This document shows, piece by piece, positions 53,344-63,901 of a stretch of 64,000 bases of DNA (position 1 is the stretch's first letter; every line of letters starts with the position of its first letter). Location of the stretch: positions 124,001 to 188,000 of the forward strand of contig SVRP01000001.1 in the NCBI GenBank assembly GCA_015064735.1, given 5' to 3'. The position numbers and the translations under genes are program-made. A model generated the notes under the pieces. That model was not told where the DNA came from and searched no databases. It saw nothing but the letters and a program-made list of their open reading frames with translations. This DNA is from Oscillospiraceae bacterium (GTDB lineage Bacteria > Bacillota > Clostridia > Oscillospirales > CAG-272).

Positions 53344-54282
53344 ATGACTAAAACACGAATACTCGCCGTTGTAGGTCCTACGGGCGGAGGAAAAAGCGCT
53401 CTTGCCCTTGAGCTTGCAAAAAGACTTAACGGTGAAATAATCTCCTGCGATTCTATGCAGATATATAAAAACATGGACATAGGTACGGCAAAGCCCACAA
53501 GGGCAGAGCTGGACTGCGTTGTTCATCATATGATAGATATAGCCGAGCCGCATGAGAGCTTCTCCTGCGCCGAATACGTTGAAATGGCAAGCAGAGCAGT
53601 GGAGGATTGCGCAAAGCGAGGAAAGCTTCCCATTGTCTGCGGTGGTACGGGGCTTTATCTTGATGCTCTTTTGAGAAAGAATGATTTCGAGCCCGATACC
53701 TTTGACGAAAATATTCGCAGAGAGCTTGAGCAATTTCATGAGAACGAGGGAGCAGATGCCTTGTGGCAGCTACTTTACGAAATAGATCCTGAAAGTGCTG
53801 AGTCTATTCATAAAAATAACGTAAAAAGGGTTATCCGCGCAATAGAGATATATCGGGTCTGCGGAGTTACGAAAACCGAGCTTGACCGTCGATCAAGACT
53901 GGGCGGAGACAGGTACGATGCCTGTGTTATAGGTCTCAGATATGACGACCGTGATGTGCTTTACGAGCGTATAAACAGAAGAGTGGATCTGATGCTTGAG
54001 GAGGGGCTTGTCGATGAGACACGCAGGCTTATGGAAATGGACGTTTTTGCAACCAATGCTACCGCATCTCAGGCAATAGGATATAAGGAGCTTTTTCCGT
54101 ATATGCAGGGAGAAGAAAGCATTGATACCGCCGTCCAAAGACTTAAGCTGGCAACAAGAAGATACGCAAAGCGTCAGATGACGTGGTTCTCCGCAAAGGA
54201 CTACGTTAAGTGGATCACAGTCAACGGAAAAACATTTGAAGATATTGTAAATAATGCTTTGGAGCTCTTTAAAAATAACTGA
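53344..54282 (+). CDS. miaA: tRNA dimethylallyltransferase
   Basis: GPTGGGKSALALELA, ISCDSMQIYKNMDIGTAKP, GGTGLYLDALL. Confidence 0.95.
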   Translation: MTKTRILAVVGPTGGGKSALALELAKRLNGEIISCDSMQIYKNMDIGTAKPTRAELDCVVHHMIDIAEPHESFSCAEYVEMASRAVEDCAKRGKLPIVCGGTGLYLDALLRKNDFEPDTFDENIRRELEQFHENEGADALWQLLYEIDPESAESIHKNNVKRVIRAIEIYRVCGVTKTELDRRSRLGGDRYDACVIGLRYDDRDVLYERINRRVDLMLEEGLVDETRRLMEMDVFATNATASQAIGYKELFPYMQGEESIDTAVQRLKLATRRYAKRQMTWFSAKDYVKWITVNGKTFEDIVNNALELFKNN

Positions 54283-54327
54283 AAATATGTTATAATTAAA
54301 GTGTGAATTTATGAAAGGGGAAGTCGC

Positions 54328-55581
54328 ATGAGGATAAAGACGGGCTTGAAGCAGCGAATAGCCCTGGGACTTGTTTGCTTGCTTATAATTTCATATACCG
54401 TTTATCATGTAATCAACCTTTTCGGAGAGGATTACACTACCTATGCGGCAGGTGTTACTACCGAAAAAAAAGTAGTGAGCTATAACGGATACCTTTTCAA
54501 GGATGAACAGGTTCTTACCTCCGATAATACGGGGATAGTCGATTATCTGGTCCCCGACGGTACAAAGGTAGGAAAGGGGCAGTCGGTTGCCACGGTCTAT
54601 GAAAAAAACGCGTCGGAGCAGTCGTATATATCAAGGCTTGACGAGTATATCTCCATATTTGAGAGAAGTACGGGAAGCAGTATAGAAAACATTGATTACG
54701 GTGCTCAGAACAAGGAAAATTCGGATACCTACGATGCGCTTGTAAAGCTTCTTGCAAACGGAGATTCGTCGGGACTTGAGTATAACATAAACAAATTGCT
54801 TGTGGGAATTAACATTTCGGATGAGATTAAGGCAGTGGACAGCCTTGACGGAGCTCAGGAGAGCACCCAAAAGGAGAAAACCCTTGAGTCGCTTCGTGCA
54901 GAGAAGGATAATATCTTTTCTCAAAGCGGGAAAGGGATTACCTGCAGCGTATCGGAGCCCGGATATTTCTTTTCCGAAACAGACGGGTGTGAGGGATACT
55001 TTACAATAGCCGCCGCCGACGGTATAACTCATGAGACGTACAGGGAGCTTGTAAATATCGCTATGTCCCCAAAAGCTGTTCAGGGTGCCTACGGAAAGCT
55101 TGGAAGCAGCAGTCAGTGGAAGCTTATCATGGCGGTCAACAGAGCGGATCTTAAGCATTTTGCGACCGAACAGACTTACTCTGCCGTATTTTCCGAAAAC
55201 AACGGAACGGAATTACCCTTGTATCTTGAAAAAATAGTAAAGGGTGGCTCAACGGACGATCCCTTGCTGGTGTTCAGCTGCGACCGCTTACCAAAGAACT
55301 TTTCTTTTGACAGATGCCAGAGTGTCAGCATAACCGTTGACACAGAGAGTGGAATATACGTTCCAAAGGATATTGTTATAAGGGAAGAGGGAAGAATAGG
55401 GGTATATATACTCCGAGGTAGCGTAGTTCAGTTCAGATATATAGATATTGTTTACGAGGGAAGCGATTACTACCTTGTAAAGCATGACTCCGAGGACAGG
55501 GACGGACGCAAATATCTTCGTGAAAACGACATGATTATTCTGAATACAACAAATCTTTTTGACGGAAGGATACTGAAATAA
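54328..55581 (+). CDS. HlyD-like membrane protein of the division gene neighbourhood
   Basis: 417 aa; N-terminal TM and lipoyl-like VDYLVPDGTKVGKGQSVATVYE; upstream of yggS/sepF. Confidence 0.75.
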   Translation: MRIKTGLKQRIALGLVCLLIISYTVYHVINLFGEDYTTYAAGVTTEKKVVSYNGYLFKDEQVLTSDNTGIVDYLVPDGTKVGKGQSVATVYEKNASEQSYISRLDEYISIFERSTGSSIENIDYGAQNKENSDTYDALVKLLANGDSSGLEYNINKLLVGINISDEIKAVDSLDGAQESTQKEKTLESLRAEKDNIFSQSGKGITCSVSEPGYFFSETDGCEGYFTIAAADGITHETYRELVNIAMSPKAVQGAYGKLGSSSQWKLIMAVNRADLKHFATEQTYSAVFSENNGTELPLYLEKIVKGGSTDDPLLVFSCDRLPKNFSFDRCQSVSITVDTESGIYVPKDIVIREEGRIGVYILRGSVVQFRYIDIVYEGSDYYLVKHDSEDRDGRKYLRENDMIILNTTNLFDGRILK

Positions 55582-56280
55582 ATGGGCTTTGAGTATATAA
55601 AAGAAAACACGGAAAATATAAGAGCCCGTATAGCAAAGGCAGAAAAACTCGCGGGGCGCCACGAGGGAAGCGTGATGCTTCTTGCGGCTGTAAAATATGC
55701 CGAGGTAGCTGAGATTAGCTACCTTTGTACAGAAATGGGCGTTAAGAATATAGGCGAAAACCGAGTTCAGCAGCTTCTTGAGCATTATGAGGGACTTCCA
55801 AACCGAGACGAACTTAAGTGGCATTTTATTGGCACGCTTCAGACAAATAAGGTAAAGTACATAATCGATAAGGTGTGTATGATACATTCATTGGATTCCC
55901 TGAAGCTTGCGTCGGAGATAAATAAGCAGGCAGTAAAGCACGGAATCGTAATGGACGTTCTCGTTGAGATAAATTCGGGCGAGGAGGAGAGTAAGAGCGG
56001 TCTTGCCCCCGCCGACGTAGAGAGCTTTTGCGAGGAAATTTCTGCGTTTTCAAATATAAAGCTGCGCGGATTTATGACTATGGCTCCAAAATGCGAAAAA
56101 AAAGAGGAATATATAAAATATTTTCAACAAACTTACGGTCAAGTTCTTGACATTTGGACAAAAAAATTGCATAATATAGATAGACCTATTATTTCTATGG
56201 GCATGAGTGAGAGCTTTGAGGAGGCTATTGCTTGCGGTTCGGATATAGTAAGGATAGGAAGAAGCCTTTTTGTAAGGTAA
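55582..56280 (+). CDS. yggS: YggS family PLP homeostasis protein
   Basis: LLAAVKYAEVAEI...GENRVQQLLEHY...WHFIGTLQTNKVKYI. Confidence 0.95.
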   Translation: MGFEYIKENTENIRARIAKAEKLAGRHEGSVMLLAAVKYAEVAEISYLCTEMGVKNIGENRVQQLLEHYEGLPNRDELKWHFIGTLQTNKVKYIIDKVCMIHSLDSLKLASEINKQAVKHGIVMDVLVEINSGEEESKSGLAPADVESFCEEISAFSNIKLRGFMTMAPKCEKKEEYIKYFQQTYGQVLDIWTKKLHNIDRPIISMGMSESFEEAIACGSDIVRIGRSLFVR

Positions 56281-56326
56281 AATAAAAGAAGAATAAAAAA
56301 TAATAATAAATAAAATGGAGGACAGT

Positions 56327-56746
56327 ATGGGATTTTTCGGAAAGAAAACAGAGAACTACGACGAGTACACAGAGGAAGATAAGGACTTCGGTAACGACGG
56401 CTACGGCTACGAGGATGATACCATGGCTAACGATTTCGAAGCGGATCCTCAGCCCGTGCCTGCAGAGCCCGAGGCATTTGCTCCCGCAGCTCCCGCGCTC
56501 AAGATCGTAAACCCCAAGGAGTATAAGGATGCTATCGAGATAGCTAATCTTCTTATTAACGGCAACACGATCCTTCTCAATATCGAGAGCATAGCAAAGG
56601 ATCAGGCGATTCGTCTTCTTGACTACCTTAACGGGGCGGTACACGTTGCCGGCGGTATTATGACCAAGGTAAGCAAGACGACCATCGTAATCGCTCCCAA
56701 AAACGTTGATGTTAGCAGCATTGAGGCTATGGTAAGCGGAGACTGA
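56327..56746 (+). CDS. sepF: cell division protein SepF
   Basis: VNPKEYKDAIEIANLLINGNTILLNIESI...RLLDYLNGAVHVAGG. Confidence 0.9.
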   Translation: MGFFGKKTENYDEYTEEDKDFGNDGYGYEDDTMANDFEADPQPVPAEPEAFAPAAPALKIVNPKEYKDAIEIANLLINGNTILLNIESIAKDQAIRLLDYLNGAVHVAGGIMTKVSKTTIVIAPKNVDVSSIEAMVSGD

Positions 56747-56839
56747 TTGTTCGGGGTTGTTGCAAGTCCTTTGCAGCAGCCCCAAGTGCTTTTATTTTGC
56801 TCCCTCAGTGAAGGGAGCTATTGATTCTATGGGAGGAAC

Positions 56840-57112
56840 TTGGTTTTGGTAGAAGCTTTATACGTGGTATCCACCATTGTCAGGATTTTTCTGATGGTGC
56901 TTCAGCTGGCGATGCTCCTGAGGGCTATACTTTCGTGGTTTCCAATGGATTCCAATAAATTTTTGGAATTTCTGTACGGTGTTACCGAGCCCTTTGTTTA
57001 TCCTTTTCGTGCGCTGTTCAATAAGCTCAATTGGTTTCAGAATATTCCTATTGATATCTCGTTTACGGTAGCATATCTGGCAATATTCCTTTTGGGTATT
57101 TTTTTGCCTTGA
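56840..57112 (+). CDS. YggT/YlmG family membrane protein
   Basis: LRAILSWFPMDSNKFLEFLYGVTEPFVYPFRALF. Confidence 0.85.
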   Translation: MVLVEALYVVSTIVRIFLMVLQLAMLLRAILSWFPMDSNKFLEFLYGVTEPFVYPFRALFNKLNWFQNIPIDISFTVAYLAIFLLGIFLP

Positions 57113-57115
57113 GCC

Positions 57116-57928
57116 ATGGGTGTCAAAGAGAACGCAGAGCAGAGAGAACTGCTTTACGCAAGGCTTGATGATCTTTACGGGCTTTCGCAGCGCGGAGAGC
57201 TTGGCATGTCGGATTTTCTGTCTCCTGCCGAGCTGCATTTTGCATCGGTATACCTGAGACGGCGGGGCGTCAGCTTTTTTTCTTACGGAGGTTATTCCGG
57301 CGCAGAGCGGCAGAGAATATATATTTTTCCCGACTATATGGGCATAGATGAGGCATTTTCGGGAGATATTGAGAATTATCTTGAGGATTTCGGATTTTCA
57401 GCCGATATTGCAGCAGTAAAAATTATCGGAAGCGGATATAGGCGACTTACGCATAGGGATTTTCTTGGGTCTGTGTTGGGACTTGGCATAGAAAGATCTG
57501 TCGTTGGAGATATTCTGATTTCCGAACCGGAGGGAAAGGAAGCCGTTATATTATGCAATGGCGGAATAGCCGAATTTATTCTTTCGGAGCTTTCTTTCGT
57601 TGCAAGTGATAAGATTAAAACAAAAAGAGTAGATCGCGGGGAGTGGAATGCCCCCGAAAGAAAAATGCAGCCTATCCACGATACGGTTGCGTCGGGCAGA
57701 CTTGATGCCGTTGTAGCGGCGCTTTGCAATCTGTCCAGAGATAAAGCAAGAACGGCGGTTGAGTCGGGTCTTGTGGAAATAGACTTTGAAAGCGAGGAAC
57801 GCCCCGACAAAGCGGTAAACGCTCCCGCGGTAATATCCGTAAGGGGAGTGGGAAAATTCAGGGTATTGTCTCTTTGTGATAAAACGAAGAAGGGCAGATA
57901 CCGCCTCGAAGCCGAAAAATATTTGTAG
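57116..57928 (+). CDS. ylmH: YlmH-like S4-domain RNA-binding protein
   Basis: LTHRDFLGSVLGLGIERSVVGDI; S4-like SRDKARTAVESGLVEID. Confidence 0.9.
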   Translation: MGVKENAEQRELLYARLDDLYGLSQRGELGMSDFLSPAELHFASVYLRRRGVSFFSYGGYSGAERQRIYIFPDYMGIDEAFSGDIENYLEDFGFSADIAAVKIIGSGYRRLTHRDFLGSVLGLGIERSVVGDILISEPEGKEAVILCNGGIAEFILSELSFVASDKIKTKRVDRGEWNAPERKMQPIHDTVASGRLDAVVAALCNLSRDKARTAVESGLVEIDFESEERPDKAVNAPAVISVRGVGKFRVLSLCDKTKKGRYRLEAEKYL

Positions 57929-57943
57929 GGCGGAATAACATAT

Positions 57944-58519
57944 ATGATGTGGTTGATTGTTTATTTTGCCATAGCTGCCGTTTCGGTGGCTGTGGATCAG
58001 ATTACCAAGGTGGCGGCTGTCAAGCATCTTGCAGATATTGAATGTATTGAAGTAATACCAAAGGTTCTTGAATTCAGATACATTGAAAACGACGGAATGG
58101 CATTCGGACTTTTGTCGGGTGCGAGATGGATATTTATGAGCGTGTCGGTCATAGCCATAGTAGGACTTGCGGTTTACCTTGTTAAGTGGAGACCCGCAAG
58201 TAAGTTTGCCTGCATCGGCATATCGCTGATAATAGGCGGCGGTATAGGAAACATGATAGACAGGCTTTTCTTTACCAGTGTTTTTGACCCCGAACAAGGT
58301 GGCAAGGTCGTAAGAGATTTTATATACTTCTGCGGATTCGGAGACCTTTGGGTCTGGATATTCAACGTAGCCGACGCTTGTGTTTGCGTGGGCGGAGCAA
58401 TGCTTCTTTTGTGGTGCGTCAAGTCCATAATCAAGGAGTATAAGGAAGAAAAGCAAAAAAACAAAGAGAAGCCCGAGGAAGTGGCTTCTGCTGACGGTCA
58501 GGAAGAAAAAGAAGAATAA
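57944..58519 (+). CDS. lspA: lipoprotein signal peptidase
   Basis: VAVDQITKVAAV...IGGGIGNMIDRLF...FNVADACVCVGG. Confidence 0.93.
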   Translation: MMWLIVYFAIAAVSVAVDQITKVAAVKHLADIECIEVIPKVLEFRYIENDGMAFGLLSGARWIFMSVSVIAIVGLAVYLVKWRPASKFACIGISLIIGGGIGNMIDRLFFTSVFDPEQGGKVVRDFIYFCGFGDLWVWIFNVADACVCVGGAMLLLWCVKSIIKEYKEEKQKNKEKPEEVASADGQEEKEE

Positions 58520-58546
58520 AGCATATAGGGCTCGGAGGTGATTGAA

Positions 58547-59530
58547 ATGTCTGAATATATCGGAGACGGATACGTTGAGGATATGGTAGAGGAGATCGTT
58601 TCCGAGCCCTCTGATGTCGGAAAAAGAGCCGACGCATTTATTGCCGAGCGTACGGAGCTTACAAGATCGGCGGTGGCAAGACTTATAGAGAGCGGAAACG
58701 TGCTTGTAGGAGGTAAGGCAATAGCGAAGAATTATAAAATAAAACGGGGCGACGTGTTTTCCTTGGAGATCCCTGACGCAGAGCCTGACGAGGCATTACC
58801 GGAAAATATTCCTCTTGATATAGTTTACGAGGATAAGGATATTATAGTCGTAAATAAGCCCAAGGGAATGGTAGTTCACCCTGCCGCGGGAAACGCCAGC
58901 GGAACCCTTGTAAACGCTCTGCTTTACCATTGTGGGGATAGCCTTTCGGGAATTGGGGGAGTTATCCGTCCCGGTATAGTTCACCGAATAGATAAGGATA
59001 CCGAGGGGCTTTTGGTGGTTGCCAAGAACGATGCCTCTCATATATTTCTTGCCGAGCAGATAAAGGAGCATAAGGTAAGAAGAATTTATTACGCAATAGC
59101 AATAGGAAACTTCAAGGAAGACAGCGGAACGGTGGACGCGCCTATAGGCAGACACCCCGTGGATAGAAAGAAAATGGCGGTAATACGCGACCCGAACATG
59201 AGAAGCCGTAATGCCGTTACCCATTGGAGCGTAATAGAGAGGTTTGGAAGATACACCCTTATTCGCTGTGAGCTTGAGACGGGAAGAACTCATCAGATTA
59301 GAGTCCATATGTCGTATATAGGACACCCGCTTCTCGGAGACGATGTTTACGGAGGCGCGGGAACGGGCTTTGAAGCAAAGCACAGAAAGTATATATCGGG
59401 GCAGTGCCTTTGCGCTACCGAGCTTGTGCTGACTCACCCGACGACAAAAAAAGAGGAACACTTCACCGTTCCCATGCCAAAGGAATTCGATGCTCTTTGC
59501 GAGATAATGAGAAGAGAATCTTTGGAGTAG
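58547..59530 (+). CDS. RluA/RluD family pseudouridine synthase
   Basis: VVNKPKGMVVHPAAGN...GIVHRIDKDTEGLLVVAKND...TGRTHQIRVHM. Confidence 0.93.
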   Translation: MSEYIGDGYVEDMVEEIVSEPSDVGKRADAFIAERTELTRSAVARLIESGNVLVGGKAIAKNYKIKRGDVFSLEIPDAEPDEALPENIPLDIVYEDKDIIVVNKPKGMVVHPAAGNASGTLVNALLYHCGDSLSGIGGVIRPGIVHRIDKDTEGLLVVAKNDASHIFLAEQIKEHKVRRIYYAIAIGNFKEDSGTVDAPIGRHPVDRKKMAVIRDPNMRSRNAVTHWSVIERFGRYTLIRCELETGRTHQIRVHMSYIGHPLLGDDVYGGAGTGFEAKHRKYISGQCLCATELVLTHPTTKKEEHFTVPMPKEFDALCEIMRRESLE

Positions 59531-59693
59531 CAGCAATAGGGCTGTGCCGGATTTGACAGACAGATTCGCGCAGCCCTTTTTACATAACAAAAATAAAAAA
59601 ATATTTTTAAGTTTTTCGGAAAAATACGCTACAAATTCAAAAAAATGTTGATATGTAGTATGTAGAAACATTTTTTCTGAAAAGGAGCGAAAA

Positions 59694-60299
59694 ATGAAAA
59701 AGACCAAAGATATTCCCGAAAGCTCCATATTGCCCGACGAGCAGATAGTCGAGTTATATTGGAACAGAGAGGAAAAGGCAATCAAGGCGACCGACGACAA
59801 ATACGGAAGATATCTTATGACCATCGCATACAACATCGTTCACGACGATCTTGACAGCGAGGAGTGTCTGAACGATACCTACCTCGGAACGTGGAACAGT
59901 ATTCCACCATCGCGCCCCACGGCACTGCAGGTATTTCTTTCGAAAATAATGCGAGGTGTTGCAATCAACAAGTTCAAGAGCAAAATGAGACAAAAGCGCG
60001 TAGCCAGCGAGTTTGCGGTGTCTATCGAGGAGCTCGAGAGCTACATATCCACCGACAACTCCATCGAAGAGGAGCGCATGAGCAACGAAATAGGCAGGGT
60101 GATCAATGAATTTCTTGAAAGCCTTGACGATAATTCCGCTACCATGTTTATTTGTCGGTACTACTATTCCGATAAGGTAAACGATATTGCCGATATGATG
60201 TGCGTTCATCGGACAACCATTTCGAGAAGCCTTTCGGATATGCGCGACCGCTTAAAGGAAAGATTAATAAAGGAGGGACTGTGGTATGAGCAACAATAA
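59694..60299 (+). CDS. ECF-type RNA polymerase sigma factor
   Basis: 201 aa; region 2-like HDDLDSEECLNDTYLGTWNSIPP; region 4-like NDIADMMCVHRTTISRSLSDMRDRLKERL. Confidence 0.85.
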   Translation: MKKTKDIPESSILPDEQIVELYWNREEKAIKATDDKYGRYLMTIAYNIVHDDLDSEECLNDTYLGTWNSIPPSRPTALQVFLSKIMRGVAINKFKSKMRQKRVASEFAVSIEELESYISTDNSIEEERMSNEIGRVINEFLESLDDNSATMFICRYYYSDKVNDIADMMCVHRTTISRSLSDMRDRLKERLIKEGLWYEQQ

Positions 60300-63200
60300 C
60301 AGGAAGAAAACTATAATTATAGATGCCCTCTCAAACATAAATGACGAAACTCTCGACAAAGCCACCGAAAAAAGAATCGGTTGGATAAACAGCATGCAAA
60401 AAAGAAAAAACAAGAGAAGAATAGCCGTAATGGCGCCGATAGCGGCGGTTGTGGTAATTCTTACTTTGCTTACGGTAATTCTTATACCCATATTGGGAAG
60501 AAAACAGGTACCCGTATACACGGGAATGACAGTTTCGGGTGCGGTAGATGAAAGTGTTGCTCTTCAAAATCCCGAGGATCACGTTGTTATACGTCAGGAT
60601 GAGAACGGCATTAGCATTACTCCTCTTACAAAGGATCCCGTATTTTTGGCGGGCAAAGGCAATGGTAACGGAAACGGAAACGGAAATCAAGCTATACCCA
60701 AGGGTGAGGCGGCAGAGAAGGCGGAGAATCTTCTGAATTCCGCGTATAGCGCGCAGGACATATATTACGCAAAGGCAAACGAGGATATTTATATAACCGT
60801 TCACGTGGACAACCCCGATGCATTTGAAATACTTTCATTCACACTTAACGGAAATAAGTATTCAAGCTATATGTTCGAGCGAGGCTCCGACCTTGAAAAC
60901 CTTATACTTAAGGTCAACGTGGGTGATGCAGAGGGTGTTATCGAATATACCCTTGACAATATCAAGTACGTAGACGGAACCGAGATAAAGGACGTTCGTC
61001 TTGAGGGAGACCGAACTGTAGCTGTGGGTGTATATACCGAAAGACAGCCAAGCGTCAGCGTATCTAACGTGGAAATGGGAATGTACGGCGTAAAGGCAAA
61101 GGTTGCGCTTAATGACCCCGTAGGACTTCTTGCATTGAGCAATTGCACGCCTATGGCGGTAGTTTACGACGGAGAGAATATAGTAGGCTCTCAGGAGCTT
61201 GTACTCGGAAATAACGATATTGATATTGATATGCTTACTCCCGAATCGTACTATAAACTTGCGATAGTCGCAAAGTACGACAAATACGACGGAAACGGAA
61301 TAGATACTTATACTCTTTACGAAAGCGGTATTCGTACGAAGGGCGTTTTGAGCTTTAATATAACCGAGACCACTCAGACGGGAATAAGCTTCTCCTACCT
61401 TTGGAACGAGGGTGAGGGACAGATAATATCCTCGGAGCTTTTCCTTGGAGATGAGAAGATATGCGATATTACGGGGGATAGAATAGACGGGCTTTTGTCG
61501 GGATTTACGTACAAGGCGGTAGTTAAATTTGTTCACAATAACACGGAGAATACCGTCGAACAGATATTCACGACTGTGGCAAAGATCGCGCCTGAATATA
61601 GGGTGGAAATTTCCCAAGCTACCTTCGACTCAATATCCGTGGCTTTCGAAGAGACCGATACCGATAATATAGGAGAAATTGTAAAGGTAGAGCTTCTACA
61701 CGGAGACGACACGCCTATTATGGCAGCTCCCGTAAGCTCGGTATTCTTTGGAAATCTTCTTTCTGATAATGCCTACACCGTAAAGGTAACCTACGAATAC
61801 GACCTCAACGACGGCAAGGGTGTACATACCGAGACTGTTACAAAGACGGTAAAAACCCTTACAAAGACTGCTCCGACCTACGAAATAATAAATACTAACA
61901 CAACTAAAACAGAGGTATCGTTTGGAATCAACGAGACCGACGTTGATAATATAGGCAGTATCACCGAAATTAAATTAAGCCACGCAAACGGAACGACTCT
62001 TACAAAGGCTCTTGCCGATACGGTAGTATTTGACGGCTTGCTGTCAAATAACGACTATACGATAACCGTAACCTATGCCTACGACCTTAACGACGGCAAC
62101 GGTGTACATACCAAGACTGTTAGAAAAACGGTTAAGACCCTTGCAAAGACTGCTCCCGTAGTTTCTGTTACAGATCCTACCCAAACGCAAACGAGCGTAG
62201 GATTTGATATTGGCGTGGTTGACACGGACGATTTATGCACGATTACCAAGGTAGAGCTTTATAAGGGCGCAGAACTACTTAAGGAAGCGGATAGCCTTGA
62301 CGTAAGAAGCTTTGACGGCTTGGTTTCGTACACCGAATACAGCGTCAAAATCTCATACTCGTATGACCTTAACGACGGCAACGGAGTGCGTAGCTCGTAT
62401 GCAGTGAGGTCAATTGTAACCTCTGCTCGGGACATAACTATTGAGACTCTTGAAACAACCTATTATTGTTATAGTCCTAATGTCAAAACTAAATTAAAGA
62501 TTACCGTTAACAATCCCGATAACGCCCTTATCGAGTCCTTTGTCATTAACGGTCAGACCTGTATTGCTACGGTGTACCGCCCCGATCTGTTGGGTCAGAC
62601 CGTATATGAGCTGATCTATAATGTAGGCGCTGTGGGAAAACACGGTTTGAACGTTACTGCTCTTACGTACGGTATGGGCAACGGAGAGAAGGCTCAGGCG
62701 GATATTCAATATCAACACCCCGAATTTATATACGTTATAGATACGTTTGAAATCACAAAATTCGGGTTATTAGAGGATAATAGCTTGTTCCGTGAAGGTG
62801 ATGCGATTATCGGTGTTCTCGAGGTTGAGGGTGCAGAACCGTACACTCTTAAGTCTGTTACGCTTAAGTTGGGCGACGAGTCCTTTGTTTGTCCGCTGAC
62901 AAAGATATCCGACACAAAATATACCTTTGAAATACCAATCGTTGCATCTAACAGCGTTTCTCTGTTTGAAATTGTAGAATATGAATTATATTGGATAAGC
63001 TATGGCATTGATGATAAGATATCAACTTGGAGATGGTGGCAGTCAGATAAGCCTGAAAGAGATAGTTATATGCCTAATATTGTATTTTATTTAATATACA
63101 AACAGGCGGAGATCATAGATGTTTCAACCCCTGATCAGCTCCAGAATATGGAAAGCGGAAAGATCTACCGCTTGACTCAGGACCTCGATATGACGGGCTT

Positions 63201-63831
63201 TGATTGGCAACCCTACGAATTTTACGGAGTTCTTGACGGAAACGGATATGCGATAAAGAATCTTACAATCCAAAAGTACGGTATAGTTTCGCTTCCCGCT
63301 GGTAATAATGAGTCGTTGCAACTTCTATCTTACGGTATGTTCAGTAATTTCAGCGGATTGCTATATAGAGTTGTAATGGAAAATGCAGAAATCAACATAA
63401 ACATAAGTGAAACAACATCCGATGAACTATATATTTCTTGTGGATTAGTAAGCGGTTTGGGCTCCGGAATTCATAATACTGACGAATCGATGTGGATCAG
63501 CAGTTTGGTTAATTGCAAGATCGAGGGCAACATTAATGTTATGTGTTTGGCGGAAGGCGAAGGTATTTGCGGAGGATTGATAGGTGTCGGTCTTTTGGTA
63601 GACGTAAAGAACTGCGAATATGTCGGAAAAATCTCTATAAACTCGTTAATGGAGTTCTCTGTAAGTTCTCTGTATTTTTCCACTTTAGAACGACCGGGGG
63701 CAGATTCGTTTAGCTCGTATGCGGACATAACCGTTAACGGAGAAGTGATTGCTCCTGAAAATCATGTTAATGACGACGGTGCTTGCTATAATTGCATCTT
63801 CGACAGCTATGAAAACCGTCCGAATAAATAA
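60286..63831 (+). CDS. large FN3-repeat surface protein with N-terminal TM/anti-sigma-like segment
   Basis: 1181 aa; short N-terminal cytoplasmic segment, TM, GN-rich linker, FN3-like repeats, GLUG-like LDGNGYAIKNLTI; overlaps sigma gene. Confidence 0.75.
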   Translation: MSNNNRKKTIIIDALSNINDETLDKATEKRIGWINSMQKRKNKRRIAVMAPIAAVVVILTLLTVILIPILGRKQVPVYTGMTVSGAVDESVALQNPEDHVVIRQDENGISITPLTKDPVFLAGKGNGNGNGNGNQAIPKGEAAEKAENLLNSAYSAQDIYYAKANEDIYITVHVDNPDAFEILSFTLNGNKYSSYMFERGSDLENLILKVNVGDAEGVIEYTLDNIKYVDGTEIKDVRLEGDRTVAVGVYTERQPSVSVSNVEMGMYGVKAKVALNDPVGLLALSNCTPMAVVYDGENIVGSQELVLGNNDIDIDMLTPESYYKLAIVAKYDKYDGNGIDTYTLYESGIRTKGVLSFNITETTQTGISFSYLWNEGEGQIISSELFLGDEKICDITGDRIDGLLSGFTYKAVVKFVHNNTENTVEQIFTTVAKIAPEYRVEISQATFDSISVAFEETDTDNIGEIVKVELLHGDDTPIMAAPVSSVFFGNLLSDNAYTVKVTYEYDLNDGKGVHTETVTKTVKTLTKTAPTYEIINTNTTKTEVSFGINETDVDNIGSITEIKLSHANGTTLTKALADTVVFDGLLSNNDYTITVTYAYDLNDGNGVHTKTVRKTVKTLAKTAPVVSVTDPTQTQTSVGFDIGVVDTDDLCTITKVELYKGAELLKEADSLDVRSFDGLVSYTEYSVKISYSYDLNDGNGVRSSYAVRSIVTSARDITIETLETTYYCYSPNVKTKLKITVNNPDNALIESFVINGQTCIATVYRPDLLGQTVYELIYNVGAVGKHGLNVTALTYGMGNGEKAQADIQYQHPEFIYVIDTFEITKFGLLEDNSLFREGDAIIGVLEVEGAEPYTLKSVTLKLGDESFVCPLTKISDTKYTFEIPIVASNSVSLFEIVEYELYWISYGIDDKISTWRWWQSDKPERDSYMPNIVFYLIYKQAEIIDVSTPDQLQNMESGKIYRLTQDLDMTGFDWQPYEFYGVLDGNGYAIKNLTIQKYGIVSLPAGNNESLQLLSYGMFSNFSGLLYRVVMENAEININISETTSDELYISCGLVSGLGSGIHNTDESMWISSLVNCKIEGNINVMCLAEGEGICGGLIGVGLLVDVKNCEYVGKISINSLMEFSVSSLYFSTLERPGADSFSSYADITVNGEVIAPENHVNDDGACYNCIFDSYENRPNK

Positions 63832-63851
63832 TTCAATATTTTAATCTGTAA

Positions 63852-63887
63852 AAATAAGCGGTGGGCATTATATGCCCACCGCTTATT
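63852..63887. terminator. bidirectional terminator
   Basis: AATAAGCGGTGGGCA-TTATA-TGCCCACCGCTTATT. Confidence 0.85.
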
Positions 63888-63901
63888 GCGTCAATGTGTT
63901 A

